In this document: in pieces, positions 50,778-60,660 of the stretch
Layout: the number at the start of each line of letters is the position of its first letter
How positions within the stretch are numbered: the first letter of the stretch is position 1
Assembly (NCBI GenBank): GCA_041494245.1
Contig: JBGQAK010000001.1
Coordinates: forward strand, 62,001 to 126,000
DNA length: 64,000 nt
Origin: RBG-13-68-16 sp041494245
GTDB lineage: Bacteria > Acidobacteriota > Thermoanaerobaculia > Thermoanaerobaculales > Thermoanaerobaculaceae
Direction of reading: 5' to 3'
Made by a program: the position numbers and the translations under genes
Notes under the pieces: model-generated
Seen by the model: only the letters and a program-made list of their open reading frames with translations
The model's database searches: none
What the model was told of the DNA's origin: nothing

Positions 50778-51638
50778 ATGCGTGTGCTCGCGGCTCTCGT
50801 TCTGGTGCTGTCGGCAGGCGCGGCGCTGGCGCAGGAGCTGACGGTGGCCGAGGTGGTGGCCGCGCACCGGGCGGACGCCCCCGAGGAGGGGATCCTCAGG
50901 CTCATCTGCGAGGCCCCGGCGGTGGCGGTGCTGACCGCCGCGGACCTCGCCAGGCTGCGCGCGGCCGGCGTCCCGGAGCGCGTGATTCAGGCGATGGCAG
51001 CGCGCGCCGCGCTCACGCCGACCCCGGCACCCGCCCGCCCGGACGACCCGCGTCTAACGGAGGTGGTGCGGCTGGTGGGCTCGGGGCTCTCCGGCGGGTC
51101 AATCGTCGAGCAGGTGCGCCGCTCCGGGCAGCACTACACGCTGACCGTCAACGATCTGGTCTACCTCAAACAGAGCGGCGTCCCGGACACCGTCATCATC
51201 GCGGTGCTGGAGAGCAACACGCCGCACACGCCGGCGCCGACGGTCGCGCCCACGCCTGCAGCCGCGCTGGTGCCGACAGCCACGGCAGCTGCGCAGACGA
51301 CCTTTGGGCCGTTTGTGCGGATGGCCGGCGTGTTCAGGAAGACGAGCACCGGGAGCGTCGCCGTCGGGGGCGACCGCCTCGAGTGGCGCGACGCCCAGTC
51401 GCCAGCGCTAGGCTCCTCACTCCTCGTGAGTGGGATCAGGGCCGTCTGGCTTCGCAGCCTACCGGGCGGCGGGCAGGGCAGGGTCTCGGAGCTGTGCGTC
51501 CGCACGACGGCGGGGGACGACGTCGCGTACCGGGACCTGGAGTGGGCCGGCGGCGGCGAGGCGCAGGTCCTGCAGCTCTTTCATGCTCTCAACGAGCGCT
51601 TCCCGCAGCTGATCCTCGTCGAGAAGCCGCGACGGTAG
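50778..51638 (+). CDS. Secreted protein of unknown function
   Basis: A 286-residue protein with a signal peptide ending GAALAQ. It has two helical SHOCT-like or helix-turn repeats (DLARLRAAGVPERVIQAM and DLVYLKQSGVPDTVIIAVL), a Pro/Thr/Ala-rich linker and a C-terminal beta domain (FRKTSTGSVAVGGDRLEWRD, YRDLEWAGGGEAQVLQL). The repeats suggest a scaffold. It follows btuB by 25 bases and may be cotranscribed under riboswitch control, though a link to B12 is not shown. Confidence 0.65.
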   Translation: MRVLAALVLVLSAGAALAQELTVAEVVAAHRADAPEEGILRLICEAPAVAVLTAADLARLRAAGVPERVIQAMAARAALTPTPAPARPDDPRLTEVVRLVGSGLSGGSIVEQVRRSGQHYTLTVNDLVYLKQSGVPDTVIIAVLESNTPHTPAPTVAPTPAAALVPTATAAAQTTFGPFVRMAGVFRKTSTGSVAVGGDRLEWRDAQSPALGSSLLVSGIRAVWLRSLPGGGQGRVSELCVRTTAGDDVAYRDLEWAGGGEAQVLQLFHALNERFPQLILVEKPRR

Positions 51639-51699
51639 GCTTGCCCTGGCGGGCCGCCCGCATCCTGCCCGGCCGGGCAGCGAACGCTCTCAAAAACCG

Positions 51700-51728
51700 T
51701 TGACCGGTAGGGTCTCCTTTGCTAAGGT
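51700..51728 (+). promoter_or_regulatory. Promoter of the ATP synthase operon
   Basis: TTGACC (51700-51705), a 17-base spacer and TAAGGT (51723-51728) form a good sigma-70 promoter; TGC before the -10 makes it also an extended -10. It lies 63 bases before the first atp gene. A perfect GC palindrome TGCCCGGCCGGGCA (51666-51679) upstream may end the previous transcript. Confidence 0.6.
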
Positions 51729-51791
51729 AAGCCCTCGCCGCCGGGGCCTTTACGTCGCCTCATCCGTTGGCGTCGGCGGGAGGTCTTGACG

Positions 51792-52220
51792 ATGGCGCCG
51801 CCAAACTACTCTCTGCTGCTGATCATGGCCTGCTTCTGGCTGGTGTACCTACTCGTGTACACCCAGCTCGTGAAGCCGCTGGGGCGCGTGCTGGACGAGA
51901 GGGAGGCGAGGATCAAGGCGGCCCGCGAAAGGTACGAGCACACCCGTCAGGCACTGACGGACGCCGTTTCCCGGTGCGAGCGGGAGGTGGCGGGCGCGGC
52001 GTCGGAGGGGCAGCGAGAGCGGGCGTCGTTGCGTGCCTCCGGAGAGGCAGCGCGGAGGAGCAAGCTCGAGGCGGCTCGTGCCGAGGTGCAACAGCGGTTG
52101 GCCAGGGTTTCGGTGGAGCTCGACGAGGCCTCGCGTGGCGCTCGCGCGACCCTGCGTGAGCGCAGCGGGCAAATGGCGCGTGAGCTTGCCAGCCAGCTCC
52201 TGGGACGGAGCGTGGCGTGA
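51792..52220 (+). CDS. atpX: ATP synthase F0 subunit b'
   Basis: A 142-residue stator protein: one N-terminal transmembrane helix (YSLLLIMACFWLVYLLVYTQ), then VKPLGRVLDEREARIKAARE and a long charged coiled coil. It is the second, b'-type, stalk subunit and pairs with AtpF encoded next. The ATG at 51792 has GGGAGG eight bases before; a TTG two codons earlier is less likely. Its TGA overlaps the atpF GTG. Confidence 0.88.
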   Translation: MAPPNYSLLLIMACFWLVYLLVYTQLVKPLGRVLDEREARIKAARERYEHTRQALTDAVSRCEREVAGAASEGQRERASLRASGEAARRSKLEAARAEVQQRLARVSVELDEASRGARATLRERSGQMARELASQLLGRSVA

Positions 52221-52792
52221 AGAGGCTGTTTGCTGCGCTGATGATCTCCTGCATCGCGCTTCCCGCTTGGGCAGCGGAGGAAGCCGGCGAGAGTTTTCTC
52301 GGATTTTCTCCTCTCTTCTGGAAGAGCGCTAACTTCATCCTCTTCTTCGGCCTGCTCTTCTACCTTCTGGTGCGCCCGCTGTCCAAGTTCTTCCGCACCC
52401 GCCGGTCCCAGATCGACGTACAGATGAAGGAGTCGGTCCACCAGCAGCAGGAGGCCGACCGCCTGCGCTCGGAGATGGAGCAGCGCCTCGCGACGCTCTC
52501 GGGTGAGATCGCGGCGCTCAAGGATCGGATGCGGCGCGAGGGCGAGCGCGAGCGCGAGGCGCTCGAGCGCCACGGCGACGAGGAAGCGGCGCGCCTGATT
52601 GCGCAGATCGACCAGGAAGCCGGACGCCGGGTCGGGGCGGCGCGCCGCGAGCTGGCCGCCGACGCGGCGGACGTGGCGGCGCAGCTCGCTCTCGAGCTGC
52701 TGCAACGTGAGCTGACGCCGGAGGACCGCGAGCGGATCTTCCGCACGACGGTGGAGCGCCTGAGCGCGCGCGGCGAAGAGGGGGTGCGGTGA
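52217..52792 (+). CDS. atpF: ATP synthase F0 subunit b
   Basis: A 191-residue peripheral stalk subunit. It has a signal-like N terminus (RLFAALMISCIALPAWAA) followed by the membrane helix FWKSANFILFFGLLFYLLV and a coiled coil starting RPLSKFFRTRRSQIDVQMKE. The extra N-terminal hydrophobic segment is found in other phyla that have b and b'. Both start and stop are GTGA overlaps with the neighbours, so subunit output is coupled. Confidence 0.9.
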   Translation: MKRLFAALMISCIALPAWAAEEAGESFLGFSPLFWKSANFILFFGLLFYLLVRPLSKFFRTRRSQIDVQMKESVHQQQEADRLRSEMEQRLATLSGEIAALKDRMRREGEREREALERHGDEEAARLIAQIDQEAGRRVGAARRELAADAADVAAQLALELLQRELTPEDRERIFRTTVERLSARGEEGVR

Positions 52793-53334
52793 GCCGGCGC
52801 GTGGCTCGTCCCTATGCAACGGCGCTCTTCCAGGTGACGCAAAAAGAGGGTGTCGCGGCCCTGCGCGAGATTGAGAAGCAGCTGGCCGGGGTCGCCGAGA
52901 TCTTCCGGCTCGTGCCCCAGCTCGTGCGGGTCTTCGAGGTGCCGTCCGTGTCGCCAGCCGCCAAGCTCGAGCTTGTGGACACGATCGCAAAGACGCTGGT
53001 GCTGCGGCGTGAGGCGCAGCGGATGCTGGTCGCTCTGGAGCACCACGTGCGGCTGCGCTACCTGGACGAGGTCGTGGCGTTCTTCCGCGAGCTGGTGGAC
53101 CGCAAGGAGGGTGTTGTGCGCGGCCGCGTGGAGCTGCCGGTGCCAGCGAGCCAGGAGCAGGTCGTCGCCCTCGGGAAAGCTCTGGCGGAGCTCCTCGGCA
53201 CGAGGGTGGAGCTGGAGTTTAAGCTCCGGGAGGAGCTGCTGGCTGGTTTTGTGGTGCGCGTCGGCAGCCGCGTCTTCGACGGCTCGCTGCTCGCGCAGGT
53301 GCGGCGGTTCGCCTCGTCGGTTGCGGGCGAGTAG
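52789..53334 (+). CDS. atpH: ATP synthase F1 subunit delta
   Basis: A 181-residue OSCP/delta subunit linking the stalk to F1. It starts with RRVARPYATALFQVTQKEGV, the six-helix N-terminal domain, and ends with the beta-alpha part (VGSRVFDGSLLAQVRRFASS), typical of the family. It begins at a GTG overlapping the atpF stop and is followed ten bases later by atpA. Confidence 0.92.
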   Translation: MSRRVARPYATALFQVTQKEGVAALREIEKQLAGVAEIFRLVPQLVRVFEVPSVSPAAKLELVDTIAKTLVLRREAQRMLVALEHHVRLRYLDEVVAFFRELVDRKEGVVRGRVELPVPASQEQVVALGKALAELLGTRVELEFKLREELLAGFVVRVGSRVFDGSLLAQVRRFASSVAGE

Positions 53335-53344
53335 GGGGAAGAGC

Positions 53345-54869
<1,525 letters not shown>

Positions 54870-54880
<11 letters not shown>

Positions 54881-55733
54881 GCAGGACCTGAGGCGGCGCA
54901 TCCGGTCGGTGCGCTCTACCGAGCAGATCACCAAGGCCATGAAAATGGTGGCTGCGGCCAAGCTGCGGCGCGCCCAGACCCGCATCCTCGAGGCGAGACC
55001 GTACGCCGCGGCCCTCGAGGCCGTGTTGCGCTCACTCGCCGTACGGGTGTCTGGACACCGGCACAAGCTGCTGCAGGAACGCCCGGAGCACACCGTGACC
55101 CTCGTGGTGGTGACCTCCGACAAAGGGCTGTGCGGCGCCTTCAACGCCAACGTGCTGCGCGAGGCGACCTCCCTGGTGGAGAGCGGGCGCTGGGAGAAGG
55201 TGGAGCTGGTGCTGGTTGGCCGACGGGGGATCGACTTCTTCCGCCACCACACGTACCCGACGTTGGCCACGTATCCGGAAGTGATGCATACCATCACTCC
55301 GGAGGCGGCCTTCAAGGTTGCGCGGGGGCTGGCGGAGCGCTTCGCGGCTCGAGAGACCGACGCGATTTACCTTCTCCACAACCACTTTCGCTCGATCATG
55401 ACGCAGGAGGTGGTGCTCGAGCGCCTGCTACCCATCGAGCGGACCAAGCTTGTGGCCGGCGAGCGCCCGGCCGCTTACATCTTCGAACCGAGCCCGCAGG
55501 CATTGCTGGGGCAGATCCTGCCTCGCCACGTGGAGTTCCAGATGTTGCGGGTGCTGCTCGACTCGCAGGCGGCGGAGCACGCCTCGCGGATGACGGCCAT
55601 GGGCGCGGCCTCCAAGAACGCCGGGGAGATGATCGACAGGCTCACCCTGACGTACAACCGGGCGCGCCAGGCCTCGATCACCAAAGAGCTCATCGAGATC
55701 GTGTCCGGCGCCCAGGCGCTGGCCGAGAGGTAG
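54870..55733 (+). CDS. atpG: ATP synthase F1 subunit gamma
   Basis: The 287-residue rotor shaft. The N-terminal helix is LRRRIRSVRSTEQITKAMKM and the C-terminal helix contains RMTAMGAASKNAGEMIDRLT. The Rossmann-like middle has TLVVVTSDKGLCGAFNANVL. Translation starts at a rare TTG (54870) behind GGAGG, inside the end of atpA; no ATG or GTG is available near the conserved N terminus. The unusual start may tune gamma to one copy per three alpha-beta pairs. Confidence 0.95.
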
Positions 55734-55742
55734 GAGTCCAAC

Positions 55743-57197
55743 ATGGCAGGTGCCACGGAAAAGACGGAAGGTCGCGTCGTCCAGGTCATCGGTCCTGCGG
55801 TGGACGTGGAGTTTCCCGAGGGCCAGCTCCCCGCCATCTACAACGCCGTCGAGGTGCGTGACCGCAGCGAGAAGGGCGAGATGGACGTGGTGCTGGAGGT
55901 GGCGCAGCACCTAGGGGAGAATCGGGTGCGCTGCATCGCCATGGAGCCGACCGACGGCATGGTCCGTGGGATGAGGGCGATCGATACCGGCAGCGCGATC
56001 ACCATGCCGGTGGGACGCGAGACCCTCGGCCGCGTGCTCTCGGTGATCGGGAGACCGGTGGACGAGAAGGGCCCGTGCGAGACTAAGGAGCGCTGGCCAA
56101 TCCACCGTGACTCCCCGTCGTTCGAGGAGCAGTCGACCCAGGTCGAGATGTTCGAGACGGGCATCAAGGTCGTGGACCTGCTGGAGCCCTACACCAAAGG
56201 CGGCAAGACGGGCCTGTTCGGCGGCGCCGGCGTGGGCAAGACCGTCATCATCATGGAGCTGATCAACAACGTGGCGCTGCAGCACGGCGGCTTCTCAGTC
56301 TTCTCCGGGGTCGGCGAGCGCACCCGTGAGGGCAACGACCTGTGGCTGGAGATGCAGGAGTCGGGCGTCATCGATCCCTCCGACTGGAAGAAGTCCAAGG
56401 CCGCACTGATCTACGGGCAAATGACCGAGCCGCCCGGCGCGCGGTTGCGGGTGGCGCTCTCCGGCCTCACAGTCGCCGAGTACTTCCGCGACGTGGAAGA
56501 GCAGGACGTGCTGCTCTTCATCGACAACATCTTCCGCTTCACCCAGGCCGGCTCCGAGGTCTCCGCTCTGCTCGGCCGCATGCCCTCCGCGGTTGGCTAC
56601 CAACCCAACCTAGCCACCGAGATGGGCGAGCTGCAGGAGCGCATCACCTCCACCAAGCACGGCTCGATCACCTCCGTGCAGGCGATCTACGTGCCCGCTG
56701 ACGACCTCACCGACCCCGCGCCGGCGACGACCTTCGCGCACCTCGATGCCACCACCGTGCTCTCGCGCCAGATCGTGGACATGGGCATCTACCCGGCGGT
56801 GGATCCCCTGGCCTCGACCTCGCGCATCCTCGACCCGAAGATCGTCGGCGAGGAGCACTACAAGGTGGCCCGAGAGGTCCAGCGCATCCTGCAAAAGTAC
56901 AAGGACCTCCAGGACATCATCGCGATCCTCGGGATCGATGAGCTCTCGGAGGACGACAAGCTGGTGGTTGCGCGGGCGCGCAAGATCCAGAAGTTCCTGT
57001 CGCAGCCGTTCCACGTGGCGGAGCAGTTCACCGGCTTGAAGGGGCGCTACGTGCAGATCGGCGAGACCATCCGGAGCTTCCGCATGATCACACAGGGCGA
57101 GCTCGACCACGTGCCTGAGCAGGCGTTTTACATGGTGGGCGGCATCGATGAGGCGAGCGAGAAGGCCGAGAAGCTCAAGGCTGAGGGGGCGGCGTGA
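55743..57197 (+). CDS. atpD: ATP synthase F1 subunit beta
   Basis: The 484-residue catalytic subunit. The P-loop GGAGVGKT is at residues 160-167; the catalytic glutamate follows in SGVGERTREGNDLWLEM, and Walker B is DVLLFIDNIFRFTQAGSEVS. The DELSEDDK loop lies in the C-terminal helical domain. The sequence is fully canonical. AGGAG precedes the ATG. The TGA overlaps the atpC GTG start. Confidence 0.97.
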   Translation: MAGATEKTEGRVVQVIGPAVDVEFPEGQLPAIYNAVEVRDRSEKGEMDVVLEVAQHLGENRVRCIAMEPTDGMVRGMRAIDTGSAITMPVGRETLGRVLSVIGRPVDEKGPCETKERWPIHRDSPSFEEQSTQVEMFETGIKVVDLLEPYTKGGKTGLFGGAGVGKTVIIMELINNVALQHGGFSVFSGVGERTREGNDLWLEMQESGVIDPSDWKKSKAALIYGQMTEPPGARLRVALSGLTVAEYFRDVEEQDVLLFIDNIFRFTQAGSEVSALLGRMPSAVGYQPNLATEMGELQERITSTKHGSITSVQAIYVPADDLTDPAPATTFAHLDATTVLSRQIVDMGIYPAVDPLASTSRILDPKIVGEEHYKVAREVQRILQKYKDLQDIIAILGIDELSEDDKLVVARARKIQKFLSQPFHVAEQFTGLKGRYVQIGETIRSFRMITQGELDHVPEQAFYMVGGIDEASEKAEKLKAEGAA

Positions 57198-57595
57198 GTG
57201 GCCGCTTGCGTCTGAAGGTCGTCACGCCTGTACGGGTGGTCGTGGACACCGAGGTCGACGAGGCGACGCTCCCCGGCGTGGTGGGCGCCCTCGGCATCCT
57301 CCCCGGCCACGCCCCGCTGCTGACGGCGCTCGGCATCGGAGAGCTCTCGTACCGCATCGGCACGAGGGACCAGTACCTCGCGGTGCAGCGCGGTTTCGCG
57401 GAAGTTGCTGCCGATGTGGTGACGGTGCTGGCGGACGTGGCGGAGCTTCCCTCGGAGATTGACGTGGAGGCTGCGCGTGCGGAGAAGCAAGCCGCGGAGG
57501 CCGCGATGCGCAGCGCCGCCGGCAAGGAGTTCGACCACCGGCGGGCCCACCTCGAGGCCGCGGTCACCCGCATTTCCGTCGCCACGCGTCGGTAG
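57194..57595 (+). CDS. atpC: ATP synthase F1 subunit epsilon
   Basis: A 133-residue subunit that regulates and connects the rotor. The N-terminal beta sandwich contains PVRVVVDTEVDEATLPGVVG, ALGILPGHAPLLTALGIGEL and QRGFAEVAADVVTVLADVAE. The C-terminal helices are present. It is the last intact gene of the operon; a broken region follows directly. It starts with a GTG in a GTGA overlap with atpD. Confidence 0.93.
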   Translation: MSGRLRLKVVTPVRVVVDTEVDEATLPGVVGALGILPGHAPLLTALGIGELSYRIGTRDQYLAVQRGFAEVAADVVTVLADVAELPSEIDVEAARAEKQAAEAAMRSAAGKEFDHRRAHLEAAVTRISVATRR

Positions 57596-57601
57596 AGAAA
57601 C

Positions 57602-57709
57602 ATGAAACGACTCCGGTCGGCCCTGGTCGCCGCGATCGCCCTACCCAGCGCGCGGCGCACGGGAACGCCGAGGATCCGCCCGCCGAACGTCGCCGGGCGC
57701 ACCGGGTGA
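57602..57709 (+). pseudogene. 5' stub of a lost secreted-protein gene
   Basis: Six bases after the atpC stop, an ATG opens a signal-peptide-like start, MKRLRSALVAAIALPSA. It then runs into DNA that is antisense to the B12-binding remnant and ends at TGA 57707-57709. It is probably the first ~17 codons of a gene whose body was deleted, with the junction near 57650. It is too short to be sure. Confidence 0.45.
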
Positions 57710-58168
57710 GGGATCGGCGGCTCCGGATCTTCCCCGAGCAGCTTCCGCAGCCAGCGCACACCCTCCCCCACGCACAGGTGATGGCGGGGGATCTCCGCGG
57801 CCACCTCGGGAACCTGCACGCCGTGTCCGCCGAGCACGATCTTGGCGTGCGGGGCGTGGCGCCGCACCAGCTCGGCCATCCTCTTGGCCTTGATGAAGTT
57901 GGCCACGATGAAGGGAATGCCACGAGGGCATAGTTGGCGCGCAGCTCCTCGACGAAACGGGCATCGCTGGGAAAGTCCAGGACCGTCGTGGGCGGTGTCA
58001 CGTTGGAAGCCAGGAAGTGGAGCCCGAAGCTCTCGTGGAAGAAGCGGATCGAGAAGACCCCTGCTCCCGCGTAACCTGGTTGTGGAACAGCTCCATCCGA
58101 GAGCTCGCGCGGCCGTAGGCGTCGTCCACGCCGTAGGGACCGAACACCGAGGTAAGCACGATCTTCAT
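57650..58168 (-). pseudogene. Truncated, frameshifted B12-binding/radical-SAM gene
   Basis: On the minus strand from ATG 58168 the sequence reads MKIVLTSVFGPYGVDDAYGR, ELFHNQVTREQG; then, after a one-base loss at the C4 run 58058-58061, VFSIRFFHESFGLHFLA. After a second one-base loss near 57919-57921 it reads FIVANFIKAKRMAELVRRHA and IVLGGHGVQVPEVAAEIPRH, up to GGRILGVPV. This is the N-terminal cobalamin-binding half of a radical-SAM protein. The half with the CxxxCxxC cluster motif is absent. The gene is dead unless the two shifts are sequencing errors; the truncation stands either way. Confidence 0.72.
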
Positions 58169-58335
58169 GGCGATGCCCACGCGGCTGGAACCGACACGAC
58201 CGCCGCCGGCAGCACACACCGGACCGCTGACTCCCCCCGCTGCATGGCCACCCAATGTCTGGCCGACAGTGGCAGATTCCTCGGTTTCGTCAACGACTGG
58301 CGTTCGCTCCGTGAGCGCGCTACCCTCCTCGGGCG

Positions 58336-59883
58336 ATGGCAGATCGAGTCGCGTCCGCGACCCTCGTGCCGCTCGAAAGCTGGGCCGCTGTACACCCGGC
58401 CGCGGCAGCTGCCGCCCGCGGTGAGATCGACCTGCCCCCTGCAGTGGGCAGCGCCCTGCCGCGCTCGCCGGCGCTCGCCGAGGCGATCGCGAGCGCCAAC
58501 CGCGCCTGGGGCAACCCGGTGGACGACGAGCTCTCCACGTGGCTCGGGGGCGGAGAGGTCGTGGTCACCGGGCAGCAGCCCGGCCTGCTGGGCGGGCCCC
58601 TGCTCACCCTGGTCAAGGCCGCCGCCGTGGCGGCGGAGGTGCGGCGCCTGCGGGCTGCGGGGCGGCGGGCGGTGGGGTTCCTCTGGCTCGCCACTGGGGA
58701 TGATGACCTGCCGGAGATGGGGTGGGGCCGGGTGGCCGTGGGCGAGGAGCTCGCCGAGGTCCGGGAGAGCGGGTGGGAACGCGGTGGCGAGCTGGGCGGG
58801 AGCGTCGCGCTGGGGGATGCCTGCGCCTCGTTCCTCGCGGAGCTGCAGGCGCGCCTGCCGGGAGGCCACGCGCAGGAGGCCGCCGAGCTAGCGGCGTCGT
58901 GCTATTCGGCCGGCGCCTCGCTGGGCGAGGCGACCGCCCGCTTCCTCGCACGGTTGCTCGCGGACACCGGCGTGGTGATCGTGGACGCGCTCGAGCCCGA
59001 ACTTGCCCGCGCCGCGGCGCCCGTCCTCACGCAGGTCCTCGCCGAGCTGCCGAGGTGTTGGGAGGCGCTCGACGCGAGCGCGGAGCGCTTCCGGGCGCGG
59101 GGGTGGCCGCTGCCGCTGCGAATCTCCGCGAACAAGCTGCCGCTCTTCAGGAGGCAGGGTGACCGGCGGACGTCGGTCCCGACGAGCGGGGGAGCGTGCC
59201 CCCCCGCCGTGCACGACGAGGTTGCGGTGCACCCCGAGCGCTTCTTGCCGAACGCGTGGTTGCGGCCGTTGGTGCAGGACGCCGCCCTGGGTTCCTCGGT
59301 GGCCTTCCTGGGTGGGGCCGAGTTGGCGTACCACGTGCAGACCGCCGCGGTGCGCTCGGTGACGGGGGTCGCCCGCCCCGAGTGGCGGCTGCGCCCCCAC
59401 GTCACGGTCGTCACCTCGGCGGAGCGCAGGCTCGCTGGCCAGCTCCGCGTGGATCCCGAGCAGCTCCTGCGGCCGCAGCCCCCGTTTAACGCCCTGCCCG
59501 GGAAGCGAACGAGGCGAACAGTGGAGCGCCTGCGGGCGACCCTCGGCTCGAAGGTGGAGGAGGTGGCGGGCGCCGCGCGCGACGAGCTGCCGGCTCTCAC
59601 CGGGGACGTGGACGCGACGGCCAAGAAGCTCGACGCCGCGTTGTCCTGGCTGGAGGGGAGACTCACCGCGGCGGCCACGCGGGACGCCGAGGTGGAGGTC
59701 GGGCGGTGGCGGCGGATGCGGGCGTTCCTCCGGCCGGAGGGCAAGCCGCAGGAGCGCCACCTCTCCGTGCTGGCGCCCCTGCTGCGCCTGGGGGTTGCGT
59801 GGCCCGCCCAGCTTGCGGCGAGCCTGGACCCCACGCAGCCCGGCATGCAGCTCCTGTACTGGGAGGAGGGAGGAGCGTGGTAG
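58336..59883 (+). CDS. bshC: Putative cysteine ligase BshC (bacillithiol)
   Basis: The 515-residue enzyme that probably adds cysteine to glucosaminyl-malate, the last step of bacillithiol synthesis. The diagnostic nucleotide-like site VVVTGQQPGLLGGPLLTLVK is at residues ~74-93, followed by GFLWLATGDDDLPEMGW. C-terminal phrases VAFLGGAELAYHVQTAAVR and the coiled-coil region around 400-460 fit the family. A TACCCT hexamer at 58321-58326 would give an almost leaderless transcript. It overlaps bshB1 by seven bases, first in a three-gene operon. Confidence 0.92.
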   Translation: MADRVASATLVPLESWAAVHPAAAAAARGEIDLPPAVGSALPRSPALAEAIASANRAWGNPVDDELSTWLGGGEVVVTGQQPGLLGGPLLTLVKAAAVAAEVRRLRAAGRRAVGFLWLATGDDDLPEMGWGRVAVGEELAEVRESGWERGGELGGSVALGDACASFLAELQARLPGGHAQEAAELAASCYSAGASLGEATARFLARLLADTGVVIVDALEPELARAAAPVLTQVLAELPRCWEALDASAERFRARGWPLPLRISANKLPLFRRQGDRRTSVPTSGGACPPAVHDEVAVHPERFLPNAWLRPLVQDAALGSSVAFLGGAELAYHVQTAAVRSVTGVARPEWRLRPHVTVVTSAERRLAGQLRVDPEQLLRPQPPFNALPGKRTRRTVERLRATLGSKVEEVAGAARDELPALTGDVDATAKKLDAALSWLEGRLTAAATRDAEVEVGRWRRMRAFLRPEGKPQERHLSVLAPLLRLGVAWPAQLAASLDPTQPGMQLLYWEEGGAW

Positions 59884-60599
59884 AGCGCTGCGACATTCTC
59901 GCGGTCGGGGCTCACCCCGACGACGTGGAGATCGGGTGCGGGGGGACGCTGGCACGCCTCGCCTCGACGGGCCGGCGCGTCGGCATCCTGGATCTCACCG
60001 CTGGCGAGCTCGGCACCCGCGGCGATGCTGCGGTGCGAGCCCGTGAGGCCCAGGGCGCGGCTCGCGCGCTCGGCGTGGCGTGGCGCTCCTGCCTTTCGCT
60101 GCCGGACGGTTCCCTCAGGGGCGACGAGGAGTCGCAGTGCGTCGCGGTGGTGGGCGCCCTGCGCGCGGCGGCCCCGCGGGCGTTCCTGCTGCCCCACCCG
60201 GAGGACCCCCACCCCGATCACGGGGAGGCGCTGGCCCTCTTGGTGCGGGCGAGCTTCCTCTCCGGTCTCTCACGCTGGCAGCCGGAGCTCGGGCCGACAC
60301 ACCGGCCCCGCCTGCACCTCCTCTACCCCGGGGCGCGCCAGTTGCTGCAGCCGGTCGTGGTCGTGGACGTCGGCGCGTGGTACCTCGCCAAGCGGCAGGC
60401 GCTCGCCGCCTTTGCCTCCCAGTTCGAGCCGTCGGGCGGCGCGCCCACCCACCTGGCCAGCGGGCACTTCCTGGCCGCCGTGGAGGGGCGGGACCGGGCG
60501 TGCGGGAACCTCATCGGGTGCGAGGTGGGCGAGGGCTTCGGCGTCCTCGGTGCACTGCCCGCCGACGAGCTCGCCTGGCTGCTTGGAGGCTCCCGGTGA
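59877..60599 (+). CDS. bshB1: Bacillithiol deacetylase BshB1
   Basis: A 240-residue zinc deacetylase of the LmbE family that removes acetate from GlcNAc-malate. Metal-binding motifs are DILAVGAHPDDVEIGCGG and PHPEDPHPDHGEAL; DLTAGELGTRGDAAVRAREA and QFEPSGGAPTHLASGHFL are typical of the B1 subtype. The start is the GTG at 59877 behind GGAGGAG, overlapping the bshC stop. The bshA gene follows after 61 bases. Confidence 0.92.
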   Translation: MVERCDILAVGAHPDDVEIGCGGTLARLASTGRRVGILDLTAGELGTRGDAAVRAREAQGAARALGVAWRSCLSLPDGSLRGDEESQCVAVVGALRAAAPRAFLLPHPEDPHPDHGEALALLVRASFLSGLSRWQPELGPTHRPRLHLLYPGARQLLQPVVVVDVGAWYLAKRQALAAFASQFEPSGGAPTHLASGHFLAAVEGRDRACGNLIGCEVGEGFGVLGALPADELAWLLGGSR

Positions 60600-60660
60600 G
60601 GGTGGTTGCCGCAACCCTCGACCCTGGGGGATCGAGCCTGGCTGGAGGGCGGGAGGTGGC

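Noticed and set aside
51666..51679. TGCCCGGCCGGGCA as a rho-independent terminator
   Set aside because: It is a perfect palindrome without a loop and without a following U-tract; it could be a binding site or chance.
57906..58168. The two frameshifts in the B12-binding remnant as sequencing errors in a living gene
   Set aside because: Both are single-base losses in short C runs, so errors are possible, but the radical-SAM half is missing altogether, so the gene is not functional in either case.
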